A stretch of 64,000 nt of DNA from Stratiolaelaps scimitus (Eukaryota > Arthropoda > Arachnida > Mesostigmata > Laelapidae), in contig JABWDB010000035.1 in assembly GCA_019614645.1 (NCBI GenBank), positions 3,286,001-3,350,000 on the forward strand, given 5' to 3'. This document shows, in pieces, positions 40,541 through 53,243 of this stretch. A program made the translations under genes and the position numbers. Numbering within the stretch: position 1 is the stretch's first letter; each line of letters begins with the position of its first letter. The notes below the pieces were generated by a model, which was not told where the DNA came from, did no database searches, and saw only the letters and a list, made by a program, of their open reading frames with translations.

Positions 40541-41518
40541 GGAGCGGCATGTATGTTGGCGCTTTTGTCGATTTGCTTATCACATTTTTCAATGTGGAAA
40601 GAGACTGCTTTTCCTGGCGGCCGGCATTTTCACTGCTCTTTCACTTACCCTTGGCTCCGTTACTCGGAAAAGCGAGAAAGAGCCACACCACTGATTCGGG
40701 GCCGCTCACGCCTGATCGTTTCAGTGCCGATGATTAATCGTCCGTTGTCTCAATCGCCGGCATAGCGTGCCACTTCGTGCTGTGCGTAGTCACGTTCGAG
40801 GTGCGATCACGAGTTAGAAATACGCGATCGTTTCGTCAGCAACTCGAAGCGATGAATGACGCCGAATCCCGTTGGAAATTTGTCAGTCAGCCGGCGGACG
40901 CTTTCGATATTAGTCAGCGTCTTGCATCTTTTTGAGGCAGATATTGTGCTGTTTCAATGTGTCCTGTCTCGATATAGGGGACTTTCGATCGATCTTAGTG
41001 ATTTTAGTAACAAGAGCCTTCCGTGCTCCGGTGGACAATCGTCGTCCGCTGGTGAAACTATAATTGGACAGCCAGTACCGAATGTGAGATGCGAAATATA
41101 CCAATACGTGGGCGTTTCGGTCGCTTGAACTCGCATCCACCTGTCGTGTTTCTATTAATAAATTGTCAATTATCTTATTGGCAAGTATAAAAATGGCAAC
41201 AAAAAAAATTCGAAATTATACTATTGGCCAATTTGACGTGGTATTTTTCAATATATCGGAAGCACGGAGCATAGATGAACATGAACATTTACGAGAGGAC
41301 CCACACGCAGTGCAAAGCTACTGCGATTAAAGTCCGATGCGAGAAAAATTGCACGCCGCGACAACGCGCTGAAGGTTTACGGTGTGTACAATTTTCACGC
41401 TGATTGCCGCTGAAAATTCCGTATCGTAAAAGATTATACAATTGGCTGGGATCAAACGATTTCATTGCCAAATTTGTAAACACGCACACTTCATTTGTTT
41501 ATTCAGACTTATTTACAA

Positions 41519-41637
<119 letters not shown>

Positions 41638-42474
41638 ATTGGTTTCAATCATCACTCACACGATCTAAAGACGTTGTTGCCAGGTTCGGGCGGCTTTATC
41701 TCGCTTTCTCCTTTTCCGTTTGTTTTTTATTCAATTATATTATTGAAATGCCTCAACTGCGTAACCCATTGTCTTAACGTTATCAATTATTGTATTCAAT
41801 GAGTTCGCAGCTTCCTTAGTTTGTAATGAAACTGACTAAGCCAAAAAATTTAATCTGCTCGATGATTAGCTAATGTCGATTAAATTTTTATGAACGACAC
41901 AGCAGTGCTAATCTTCGTTCGTTAGTCTCGTTGCAGATGCCTTAAAGTGACAACTCAACGAATCCTAGCGTTCAGCTAATATTTACGCTTGCCCGCACCA
42001 TTATGAGGATTAGCATTCAATTTGCCGTGCGATGAAGATAAGCCCTTAGCCACAGATTGCATTTTAGTAAATCACTTACAGGGAGGTCAACAACATCGCT
42101 GTACGCCTCCTGATAATGCAAATAAGAAGATAATTCGCTATGTAATAGTTTTTTGTCGTGTCTCTAAAAACTGATAAACTTTCGGCTTCGTCGAAACTTG
42201 AAACAAAGCGTTGAACAGCGGGGCGGACGCATGCACTTATCTTTGAGCTAGAATTAATGACGAATATAAATGCGATTCAACGACATTTTGTTGCAATAAG
42301 CGGCAAGAAACAATAAACAAACAATTACCACGAAGGAAAATTGAAAGTAGAAGTACGAAAATCCGATCCGATTAGTTCTCGTTATTGCTATTGTTATATG
42401 AAGCTCATTCATTAAACGAAATTAGCTATTCTCGGCCTGCAATAAACTGACAGGTGAAAACAACTAATTTTTTT

Positions 42475-42900
42475 TTACTTGGGCGGCTGATGTGGTAATC
42501 TTTGTTGGCTCAATTCTGTATCATGGACTGTACAAAACAACGAGACCTTATGAAGCGCTGCCTCGTTGCGCAGCTCTCGAAAATCTGCCAGAATTGAAAA
42601 ATTTAACAAAATACAATAGGTACCGGCACGATATGTACGTGCAAGCGGCCAAAAATCTGCACGATATGTGTGTGCAAGCGGCCAAAAAGTCTGATTCAAG
42701 AGAAAAAATAGCTTCACATTTTCTTTGTTGATTGGCAAGCAGAGTAAATCACAAATGGAGAAGGTCCTCCATCGTTGATTGATGATAGCTATGCTATTCG
42801 ATTTACTGGCTTGATTATCGGAGTTGACTTTACTGGGGTGATTATCGGAGCGCAATTTTCTACGCCATGATTGTATGTTGTCGCACGCTGTCACAGACAT
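42475..42900 (-). CDS. Candidate hypothetical protein, 141 residues, with two in-frame internal duplications
   Basis: The minus-strand frame starts at ATG 42900 (rc of cat 42898-42900) and runs 141 codons to a stop near 42475. A frame of this length is expected about once or twice by chance in 64 kb, so length is not evidence. The interest lies in two tandem duplications inside it, of 27 bp (42802-42855) and 33 bp (42626-42692). Both are multiples of three and keep the frame, giving SDNHPSKVN/SDNQASKSN and FWPLAHTYRA/FWPLARTYRA. Both copies of each pair differ by several substitutions without creating stops. No domain, signal peptide or transmembrane segment is clear and I recognise no family. 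It could be a fast-evolving gene, an exon, or coincidence. Confidence 0.28.
   Translation of the reverse strand: MSVTACDNIQSWRRKLRSDNHPSKVNSDNQASKSNSIAIINQRWRTFSICDLLCLPINKENVKLFFLLNQTFWPLAHTYRADFWPLARTYRAGTYCILLNFSILADFRELRNEAALHKVSLFCTVHDTELSQQRLPHQPPK
42626..42692 (+). repeat. 33/34-bp tandem duplication
   Basis: GCACGATATGTACGTGCAAG starts copy 1 at 42626 and GCACGATATGTGTGTGCAAG copy 2 at 42659, both followed by CGGCCAAAAA. It lies inside the minus-strand 141-codon frame and gives two FWPLA-TYRA peptides. Confidence 0.9.
42802..42855 (+). repeat. 27-bp tandem duplication
   Basis: TTTACTGG-N3-GATTATCGGAG occurs at 42802 and again at 42829. It is also inside the minus-strand 141-codon frame and keeps it open. 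Confidence 0.88.
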
Positions 42901-43360
42901 TGCCAAACATTCACGACGTATCTTAGGCGTCCACTTTACGCTGTAAAATATAACAGTAATATCAATTCCCTGATCTGTTTAGCAGCGTTTCGTGTCGATA
43001 TTGCGACATGGAACATCGGAACACGTCAGTACCGCTTCGTATCGCCGTCGTCATCAGATATAAATAACCATCACTGGAGTTCGATTCATAGTGGTGTAGC
43101 AGTAAACGGCGCAACCGCCACTGGCACAAACGGACGCTCAGAGCATACAGAAATTCGACTATTTACGATGTTGATTGTATTTCAACTGCGGATCAACGTC
43201 CAGCATCACATCCATAGCTAAGATATCAACGAAACGTTTCCGGGAGAAATTTGTGTGGCCGCAGTCGCCCGCCTCGGTTCACCCAACCGCGCTATGCGAC
43301 CATCGACACGATGACATGAATGTGAGAAGTTATAAAAGGGGGAAATTGCCACCAAAAAAA

Positions 43361-43380
43361 TTATATATATATATATATAT
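43361..43380. repeat. (TA)n microsatellite
   Basis: A short TA run. Confidence 0.9.
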
Positions 43381-43654
43381 GCACAAAAACACACAGGAGC
43401 ACACGACGAGGTCCAACGAACATGCATCAGTCATCCATCGTTGGCGCTGGCGGCGATGATGGTAGCGGCATATCAACGGTAATAACAATTACAACAGTGC
43501 GAGCCTTCTAAACCTATCACTGTTGTGTGTACTTTTTGAGAATGGTGAAAAAGGATCATTTAAAGCATATTTACAATAAATATATTCTCGATCATCACAA
43601 GCTAATAATAGGCGACTTGACTCCGTCGTGTAGATATGCTATCAGCAAAAAAAA

Positions 43655-43674
43655 ATATGTATATATATATATAT
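43655..43674. repeat. (TA)n microsatellite
   Basis: A short TA run with one G. Confidence 0.9.
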
Positions 43675-44413
43675 TGCTCCGGGGAAAATTTCAATATTGA
43701 CAATAACGACAACTTGATGTCAACCATATTGACAGTGAGCGTTGACGGACAATGCACTCATCCACCGTGTGAAGCCGAGCTCATTAGTCATCTCTTCCGT
43801 GAATTTAGTGCCTTATTGAAATCATCAACGCTCTTTCCTTGCTGCTTATTGCTTATTTCATGTGATTTGATTTATTGTGGCTTCGTATCCGCAGCGTTGG
43901 CATTCGCGAATCATTCATTATTTCGTTAGCACGGCCAGTGATGGCGTTGAAGACAGTAGAAAGTCTCATAAGAAACATCCAATCGTCGTGAAAGATACTC
44001 GTCATGAGAATGAACAAACGAATAGAACATTTGGTCGCGAGGAGAGACACCCCGAGTTAAATGAGACGAATAATTAGCTGTTAAGATTCAAATGATATGA
44101 CACGAGCTACCGTGGATGTAGGTACGGTATCGGCATCGCGCATGTGAGTGATGATGATACGCATAATGGTCTATGACATGATCGAGCTAATTGTAATAGA
44201 AGTGAAGTCTGCATCAAGAGAATGCAAATAGCAAAATGCGGAGTGTAATAAGTGGTTGATTGATCACCCCCGAAGCTGTATACAGATATATGGGCTGTCG
44301 AGAGCAGCCTGCATCTAGACTTGCAGCAAAGCGCCATATCATTTTCAAGTAGGTAGTAACCTATATGTTGATGTCCGCAGATACCATGTAAACGAACCTG
44401 TAATTCGTCGCCA

Positions 44414-44453
44414 TTATATATATATATATTTTTTTTATATATATATATATATA
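44414..44453. repeat. (TA)n - T8 - (TA)n
   Basis: Two TA runs separated by about eight T, able to form a hairpin. Confidence 0.9.
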
Positions 44454-44595
44454 GCCATTCATGAATAACTGAATGAAGATGATACATTTTGTTTATTTAT
44501 AGACAGGGGTCGCAATGGAGTGCTGTCGAACGTAAACCCTTATCTAATAATCCTTGTAGGCCTGGTTATCTAGTGGTTATCTCTTTCTCTCTCTT

Positions 44596-44627
44596 TATAT
44601 ATATATATATATATATATATGTGTATA
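44596..44627. repeat. (CT)n(TA)n microsatellite
   Basis: A CT-rich stretch leads into about 25 bp of TA and a GTGTA end. Confidence 0.9.
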
Positions 44628-46416
44628 GAGATACGCGCATATACGTTTATATTTATATCGATACTTGATATAAATAAGGCTCATACCCTTATCTATACTA
44701 TATTGTGTTATCTACGACTATTAATTGCGTTACTTGACGTCAATGCGATAGAAATGTACAACTAAAATGTATACCGTCTCCCCACCTTCTAATCAATAGT
44801 AATTAATGTTCGTTGACGCCGTTAATGAGCTGCGGTCAGCAAAACATTAATCACCATTGACCTTATCTATGAGCTGATGACTCGGCACCAAGGATAACGT
44901 ACAGCTTCGTTTCGTATCAAAGATGTTAATTGAGACGAAATTCGATGAGGTTCTTTTAAGATTACGTTTAAGCGAGGGAAAAGAAAAATCTGAACAGGTT
45001 TCCTTGCATTTGGACAACACTTGAGTAGCACTGAGGGTCAACTAATTATTTCAGGTTATTTGATTCGACCCAAAAAATATCACTGCTAAACAAAAGCTTA
45101 AAAGTAAAACAACTCCACTATACGAAGGAATATATATTCCCATATCTGCTTACCGTATATGGAACACATTCACACGACGAGGCCAAGTGAAGACTTTTCG
45201 GCCAGAAAAGTCTCACAGCAGGGTTTTTCCGACGCCTGAGTAGCCCTTAGATTTTCTTCACTAAATGACACTTGATATAAGCATTGTTCAACGAATGACA
45301 TGAACCCAAGTTCAAACACACCTGCTAATGTTATTACCGGCGTCGTTTGGCGTCGTGGCGCCGCCTCCGCTTGTTGGTAAGGCATCCCCCTGCTCCCCTG
45401 AGCAACAGCGACTACGAGCGCCGGACGACGGGCCGCGAACACCTCCGCTGCCGTCGCCGCCGCCAGCGATGACCGGCGGGGTTGAACACCTACCCTCTGT
45501 GGCGGTCTTAGAATGATTATTGTTCCTGTGCACTATTATTGTGGCCTTCTCCTAGTCGTTGACACGAGTTCAGCCCTCACGCTCACAGCAGCAGCAGCAA
45601 CAACGGTGGCAGTCAGGCCGATATATACGTGACTGCTCACCAGTGTGCTGGAGCCATATAGCAGCCAGCTAATGACGCAACAACGAGATAAGATCATTTC
45701 ATCCGCATCGCTGCTGCGCAGAGGTGGGTAACCAGTTTTCCCTCAGTTTTCTAAGGTCACCCTTTGATTGCGTGGGCCGGTGGGGTGCAAACCCCACTGA
45801 GAGGCAGAGCAATGCTCCTGTTGTTGACGTTGCTTTTTAGCTACTGCTCGGAAACTGTGCGGTGATGACAGCGAACCCCTGAAGAGGTGAGAGTGCTGCG
45901 GTCTGACACAGGACACTTCGGGTGTCAGCCGACAAAACTTGGTTGGTGGCATCGAGCGAAGGACATAATCGCTGTCCCACGGTATTGATGGACTGGCTGA
46001 TGCAATTTTGCAGATTAATTAGCAATGATCTATGTGATCAATGTTCGGTCTAGCAGGTATTCACAGCGAAAATGGACAAATGAACAATTGGCGATTGGAA
46101 TCCGAATTATCGAAACATTGTGCATAGAGGGGCCCAGTCAACGCTGGTCGAAATTTCTGCTCAGACCGCTGTTGAATTACCCTCCCACTACATCGTGGCG
46201 AGCTGTTTCGCGTGCGTTATTCGAAAGTGCGTGATAATAAACTGATAGTTGTCCAAAGAATATAATGTTTGCCCACGTAAGCACCCACCCTAGTCCAATG
46301 AGCAAAATGAGATGATGCTTGAATTCACATAGGTGCCACCCTGGGTGCTGCTGCATTTTATGAATTCTCTTTACTGGTGGTGTTAGCAATGCTTGTCAAC
46401 GTCTGTTGACTATTCC

Positions 46417-46473
46417 TTATATATAATATATATATTATATATATATATTTTTTTTTTTTCTATTTATATATAC
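46417..46473. repeat. Imperfect (TA)n with poly(T)
   Basis: TA runs with phase slips, then about 12 T and TATATATACAG. Confidence 0.9.
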
Positions 46474-46550
46474 AGACATGGCGGTCCAATGAACCCTAAC
46501 GTTGATTTCCATTCTCTACGCTACATCGTTAAAATTCCTTCGCATCAAAT

Positions 46551-46578
46551 AATTTTGGCAAATAAATTCGCCAAAATT
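46551..46578. repeat. Perfect 9-bp inverted repeat
   Basis: AATTTTGGC (46551-46559) and GCCAAAATT (46570-46578) are exact reverse complements separated by 10 nt. Confidence 0.75.
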
Positions 46579-47668
46579 CTTTCTCGCCTAGTTAATGGCC
46601 GTATCGAGAATTGATCTTGTGGTATTTCCTCCGTTTAGATGTTGTGACGTAGGGTGAACAGACCAACCATGTTCGCCAACCTGTTGTATTGTAATCTAGT
46701 GTTGAGCTCAACGACGCGCAACAGCCTCGCTACCAACATCCGCCGGATGTCGCCCCACCGTGCCGGGTGATCGAAGAATGTCCCAGATGAATAGAGATGC
46801 GAATTTTGTTGGTAATAATATGATATATATTTCTAGAACAATAGATGACCCTTGCGTGGCAATTATTATTAGAGAACTGAAGACAGCTGGTTGCTTTGTT
46901 TATTGCTGAATAATTGTGAGCGAGGCGTGGTGACTCACAGTTGTTAGCTATAATATAAGATTAAGTAGCAAATTAACGATTGTGTTCGGCAAAGGTATAA
47001 AATCACAGCTAACCAGTAGTTAGCTTGGGCTAAGTTGATGGGCCATTCAACATAGATCTGATCTAAAATCGTTTTGCGGAACGTACCTGCCCATATTCGC
47101 CTGTGTTACTGTTGTGGACACCTCATTTAAACCCGCCTCCGTGACCGGTGTTTAGTGGCGATGATGCCCTGTGTTGCGCGTCACTGGCAAAATCGCTAGG
47201 AGTGTTTAATGCGGGTTTAGCTCGTGCTGAGCCCGAGTTTGGCTGAGTAAAGCATACTTAACAAACGAGCGGCATTGACAATTACTGACACCTATATGGG
47301 GGGTCGTGGTACGGGTAACCCTGTTGACTTGAACTTTGTACGGTTTCCGGTTTGAACCACATAATGTACACGAGAATCTCGTGTGTGTTGATATTCATTG
47401 GTACATTTGTCAGTATTATTATTATTACTATTGGTAAGAAAAAAAGCGCCCATGCATCTGTCTGTTTACGTATAACTGAAATATGTATTTCCCTAAAGAA
47501 TAGAAATGCTTGCAGCTTTCGTTCTCCTCAAGACGTGATGTTATATCACAACCCTTTTATTTGTTAATAAATATTAAGTATTACGAAGCATCTCAGACTT
47601 CGTTCCCCGCCGTTTGCATGGCCATAAATCTATAATGTTGATTGTTTTTCCTTGCAAACGGTAGCCGT

Positions 47669-47691
47669 ATATATATATATATATATATATT
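47669..47691. repeat. (TA)n microsatellite
   Basis: A short uninterrupted TA run. Confidence 0.95.
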
Positions 47692-48096
47692 ACAAATAAA
47701 CGTGTACATAAATTTATTTATGCAAACGTTGTCTCACCTGGTGACATCTTCTGCCTAGTTGGCCTTCTGCTGTCGATCAACGGCGAGATCTTCATCACAT
47801 TGTGAATTTTCTTCTATGGTGATCTCCTCCCGTGATGTCCATTTTGCCACACAGTATTATGCCGACCATCGAGACGAAGATGTTTGGTCAACCAAGATGC
47901 GCTGGCAGACACATGTATATCATCTATATATCTATGCGCGTTTCTTCTGCTGAACACACTTATACCTCAAATCAGATCCTCTGCTTGGATCAGACACACA
48001 ATAATAGACCATGAGCTCCATTATACGTCGATTGTTTGCCGCAGTAAAAGTTCTAATGGAGTGAATTTCTCTCTGACAATGATATTGTCCAAATTT

Positions 48097-48115
48097 TATA
48101 TATATATATATATAT
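48097..48115. repeat. (TA)n microsatellite
   Basis: A short TA run. Confidence 0.9.
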
Positions 48116-48878
48116 CCATTGTACTACTGTTACTCGAGTGAACTCGTGAGTCACAGTAGCGTCTATCGCATTCGTCACACGAGAACAATTGGCAAATTAA
48201 CGTCGCCGTGCAGCCAACGCCGTGTGCTTAGCCGAATGAGGATGCTATGCCGTCGGAGATGGAACGAATGGAAAAGAATCGGCAAGTGGAACGTCTTTGG
48301 TCGCTCAATATCGCTTGGCGTTTTTTTTTCTCATATTCGCGCTTTTTATTTTGCTTCTTCTGGCTAGCTTGTCATAGAGCCGAAATAGTGCGAACGAATC
48401 CCGCTCTTTACATATGATTGACAGCCGCACATCGTGTTTAGATACAAATATTTTTGCTTTAAGCAGACAGAGATCCTTTCGAAACGAAATGATACTCGAA
48501 CATGTGATCCTTAAGGCTGCGCCCCACTGTTCCTGACTGTGCTAATGTCAGCCGGATGGCAGTAGCTGATGGCTAATAACGAGGTTTGCGGCTCATAGCG
48601 TAGTGGCAAGTGCACCCGTGAAATACGGCAGTAGAATTGAACATCGATTTCGAAAAAAAAGAGAACGATTGGTAAGCACATTTTTATTGTTGAATATGAC
48701 ATTTGCCGGGTAACGAGGACAGACGTTTACCGAGCGATCCAGAATAGCATGGAGCGTCGATTCTTAGCGGCAACCATGATTTTTTTTATATTTTCAAGTC
48801 TTGAGTTCAGTTGACGTAGCCGGGTCGCCAATCGACGTTGGAGTTATAAGAACGTATTATTATTTTATAATCTGATGG

Positions 48879-48879
<1 letters not shown>

Positions 48880-48912
<33 letters not shown>
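48880..48912. repeat. (TA)n microsatellite
   Basis: About 33 bp of uninterrupted TA. Confidence 0.95.
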
Positions 48913-48916
<4 letters not shown>

Positions 48917-49102
48917 TGTCTTGCAATTCAATTTTTGGTTTTTACATGAAATGATAAACGAATGTATTTTCAGCTACGACGCGACGACTGTTTGAGTTGT
49001 GCACATTCTGTTTAGTTTATATGGATTTACGAGCTGGCAGACTCCTTTGATCGCGTAGTAATGACCAACTCTTTAAGCCTCATAGTAATTGGTCGACTAA
49101 TC

Positions 49103-49129
<27 letters not shown>
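49103..49129. repeat. (TA)n microsatellite
   Basis: About 27 bp of TA. Confidence 0.95.
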
Positions 49130-49134
<5 letters not shown>

Positions 49135-49205
49135 CAGAATCATTTTCTCTATCATCAGACTGAATACTTAACATATATTAGCACCTAGCAAAGCACGGGA
49201 AGGTC

Positions 49206-49249
<44 letters not shown>
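49206..49249. repeat. Compound (CA)n(TA)n microsatellite
   Basis: CA for about 19 bp, then TA for about 25 bp. Confidence 0.95.
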
Positions 49250-50483
49250 AAAGTATCACTTAGATCGTCCGTTGGCACTACACAGATGTTTGCTAGATTA
49301 CTTTTTCCAGCCATATTTTACTTTCGGTATCTACCTCACATGCTTCATTCACGTCTTCTTTGTCTTCGGAGAAAGCGTCCTTCTGGGAGCTGTGAGATAG
49401 TGGGCTGTAACAGTGTTGAGAAATCACATTGCAACAGTTTTAGATGATGGTGGTCGTTTGACCGGTAATCCTCCCATCTCATCCATGACAGATGGAGCGA
49501 AATTCATGCCTCCTCCGGCACCTTTTTACCAATCTGTCTGTGTATCCATCTATCAATGGGATGTCTTCTGGGTTAAATGGCATCGCTTCCATGCAGCTGA
49601 TGTGAAACAAAGTGAAATCTTCTCGAGCGCGCCATCAGCGAGAAATTACCAACTCACGCCATCTGATGTCTTCTCATTGACGCGCCGGGAAAAATGGGAG
49701 AGCGAGAGAGGCATAACACAACGATGGCCGGGGAGCGGCGGAGTCGACCATCCCTTAGTATCGAGCGCGTGACACCACGGCGGGAACCCGTGCTGCGGGT
49801 GCCTGGGAATTCGGGATGAGATGTATGAGTTAGGGGTAGTGGGGTCAGTCGGCGAGCGATTCGTCCATTCGGCCAACGAGGCAAATAGATCGCCTTTTTA
49901 GTTGTAACACACACACGCACACACTAACGCATATACAGACATTGTGTCTTGGGGGGGGGTCGGAAGGAATGAGTGTAAGAGGAAAACAAGCCGTCTCCCA
50001 CAGGAACTGTATCAGATAGGCGGGGATCATAATGTAATTATGACTACGAAGCCGTCCGTGTTTGCTGCGTCCAGACACGTTAATGTCAGTGTATGGTTGT
50101 GTGTGTGTGTGAATATGGCGAACATTGTCGAGAAGGAGGGCATATGAAGTGAGGAACAGCTAGAAGAATATGATCATAATATGATTAAGAGTATTTGTGC
50201 ACTTAATCACAGCTGATGGTATTGTTGTTGTTATTATTATTACACGGCTTCAATAGGCACCAGTCATAAACAAAAGTTTAGCGAAAGCTTACACGCTTTC
50301 AGTTCGGGACGATTTAATGGTTCGCGCTTCTTGTCCGATGGGAAATAAAAGTGAAATGAACAACGAGAATATATAGAGCAATTCATTCAGTATAACTGTC
50401 TGACTCTTACGGTTCTCTTATACCTACCTATACAGCGTGGACGTTGCGAGCACAGTCAGTTACAGCCATCCCACGGCACTATC

Positions 50484-50488
<5 letters not shown>

Positions 50489-50518
<30 letters not shown>
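50489..50518. repeat. (TA)n microsatellite
   Basis: About 30 bp of uninterrupted TA. Confidence 0.95.
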
Positions 50519-50520
<2 letters not shown>

Positions 50521-51297
50521 TTGGGCAAATGGTAGCTTACTATTCGCACGTGATGTGATGATATCAGATCCGGAATACTTGTTGACCATAGCACGGTACA
50601 GAATAGGGAAGAAGCGAAAACGAACGGATATTTGGCCATATTCGGTTCCGTTTACAGATCAGTGTGCGCGAGTGCGGCCTAGAGAGATAGAGAGAAAGAG
50701 GGGAGGCTAACAGACGCGAAAATTGCTCCTGTCAAAATGAGATCTATAGTGGTCGATGCCTATTCTAGAACGCGGATATTTGGGGGTGTGATATGGCCAT
50801 CGACACTATATAACGAAGACATTTTTGACTATTTGATACTACTGGCGTTGATGGATACTCGAGGTGGACGTGTTTACAAAAACAGGACAGGAATTATGTA
50901 GAACACGAAACACGTTAGGCTTTCTGGCGTGTCAGCATGGAAAAAAAAACCGTACGTGAGCAGTATCACCTAACCATATATTAAGCACAATCGTACTTGA
51001 CCCTCTATATGCAGCTATCGTTCAAAAAAAAAGTGTTGTGTTTTTTCTGCTAAATCCCGACACAACGATTATTCAAAGCGATCACCCTGAAATAAGAATG
51101 TCAACACGTTGTGGGGAATGATTGCTGTTGCGATTCTACAATGCGTCGAGTTGTGACCTCAACCTCATTGACGGTACCGTACAAAAACTTCGGTAGATCG
51201 AAGTAAACTATAAAAATAAGTGATCTTTCACGAGACAATATGCTCTATTTGGCTACACCCGAATCGGTGGTGGAAATTGACTTTTCCTCAACATACC

Positions 51298-51322
51298 ATA
51301 TATATATATATATATATATATA
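51298..51322. repeat. (TA)n microsatellite
   Basis: About 25 bp of TA. Confidence 0.95.
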
Positions 51323-53199
51323 GAGTATGGCAATATATTGTTGTTTTATATTGCTTCAATGTCGGCCAGTTCTTAGACACAACGAGAAGTTGTGCTCAGA
51401 AAGAGTTGAACCTCAAACGCATTGAATGCCCAGTGACGATGTTACGCAATTCTAGCTGAGCATACATTTTATCGATTTCGATTACATCCGAACGTCAAAT
51501 TGTTGAACAGACAGAGTTGTTTACCTTTACCGATCAAGGACGAAGGAAACAAGACGCACACAATAATGAGTGGACAGAAATAGCTGCCAGTTGATCCGTG
51601 GACCTTTTCAGAGCAACGGCTATCGATAGCAACAAATGGTATTAGCGAATTAGCCGCACAAGGGGATTAATCATGGTAGGTAGATTCGAGCATCTGGACC
51701 TCGGAATCTAGCGTTTGCCGAACTGGAACGATTCTTTTCTTGACGGAAGAAAACCTATCATTTATTCTCTACATCGGTGTGATATTTTTATTTGTTGTCT
51801 TATTAGCGTCTACAACATCTTGCCCTGCGGATTTATCAAATATCTCTGATCTGGACACGAATGAGGTCAGCTCTTCAGGGCACGTCGAGAGGGTCCGTCG
51901 TTGTCGGTGTTACCCAACGCAGGATATGTCTGTATGGGTAACACCTATTCTCTTCTGTAATAGCTGTCGTTCGAACGTCTCTCGTAATAAGTCATATAAG
52001 ACCCTGCTCATTTTGACGGGCCACTGTTGAAATGAGACGAACAGCATAAAACATCAAATTGCATCCCTACTTGACAGATCGTCTCTGAGACGAATGCCGT
52101 CTTTAGCGAATGACAGCTGTGTACCCATTTCTTCAAACTACAGTGTAGCTGCCATTGTGCGCTGTCCGCCGATCGATCAAGCCCGATCAAGAGAAGCGCC
52201 CGCGCACACGCACAAACTTCAGAACTTCCTTCTGGGCACGTAGTACGCTTTGCCTTATTTTATGGTGGATCCACGTTATGCTGGTGTTAGTTTCACCTAC
52301 GTGAAACTGTGGCCTCATACCAGTCACTAGTCAGCACAGATGACACGCACACACGCGTCTGGGCGTGCATGGCTCTTTCAATGTGTCTCAAGTATGGCAT
52401 GCCGGAAAAGGTCCACCGCGCCGAAAGAGCTTCCAGTCTTCTGCGGCATTGCAACCGGAAAAACAACAATAAGCACATTGTAAACAACATCTGCAACTGA
52501 TGATCATGGTGATTTTCTTTGTCGATGAAAACATGAATAGCAATCTTGGCAATCGCCAATAGCGTACGACAGCTATTACTACAACAGCCTGATAACCATT
52601 CACATTCGCTCTAGCAAGGGTATATTTCTATTTGATTCAATTCTGTCCATCCTCGTTTTTAGTCCCCTCCGGCTCAATTGACTGCGACCACTGAGCACGG
52701 TTATCTTCCGTCCGTTCAGTGCCGTTCTACAGCCAGCTGTCCCTGTCATTGAGGTATTCATCGATCGACGGTTGGACGCACACCCCGGCGCAATCATTAC
52801 CGCCCCGGCTTTTGTCCGAAAACGCTGTCCGATCAAGACGAAAAGATGTTTGACGAAAATCGCCGCAGAAGCTTCTGTGCCTTTCTGCCGCCGACTTCGA
52901 CTCTGGACTCGAGCCCACACCACCCCGGCGCTTGCGCCGCCTCAACTCGTTCATCTGTAGCCACCTAAGCTACGCTTCGCGGAAGGGGCCACGCGGAATC
53001 GCCGCTACCGGCACCGCCGTCGCAGCAACAGCCCCAGCGTCGTCTTCTCCTCCTCCTCCCCGTCATCGTTGTAGTTTTTCTTCTACGCCGATGTAGTACT
53101 TGTGCCGTGATCAGTCGTCGCGCCGCTGTGGCGCGCGAGCTCTTCGCTCGCCGCGCCATCGTCGGCGTCGACGGCGCCGGCGGTAGTCATAGCATTCGT

Positions 53200-53243
53200 A
53201 TCGTTGTGGTAGTGGCTCCGCATCGTTGTGGTAGTGGCTCCGC
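53200..53243 (+). repeat. 22-bp perfect tandem duplication
   Basis: The unit beginning ATCGTTGTGGTAGTGGCTCC occurs twice without change (53200-53221, 53222-53243), and a third copy begins with ATCGTT. Because 22 is not a multiple of three it shifts any frame across it, which argues against the GC-rich open frames here being genes. Confidence 0.9.

Noticed and set aside
40204..40737. A 177-codon plus-strand frame
   Set aside because: Two TA arrays and an ATA-rich stretch keep it open; no domain and no protein-like composition elsewhere.
45778..45800. GTGGGG-TGCAAA-CCCCAC hairpin resembling a tRNA T arm
   Set aside because: The loop lacks the invariant TTC and no anticodon arm or D arm can be drawn upstream.
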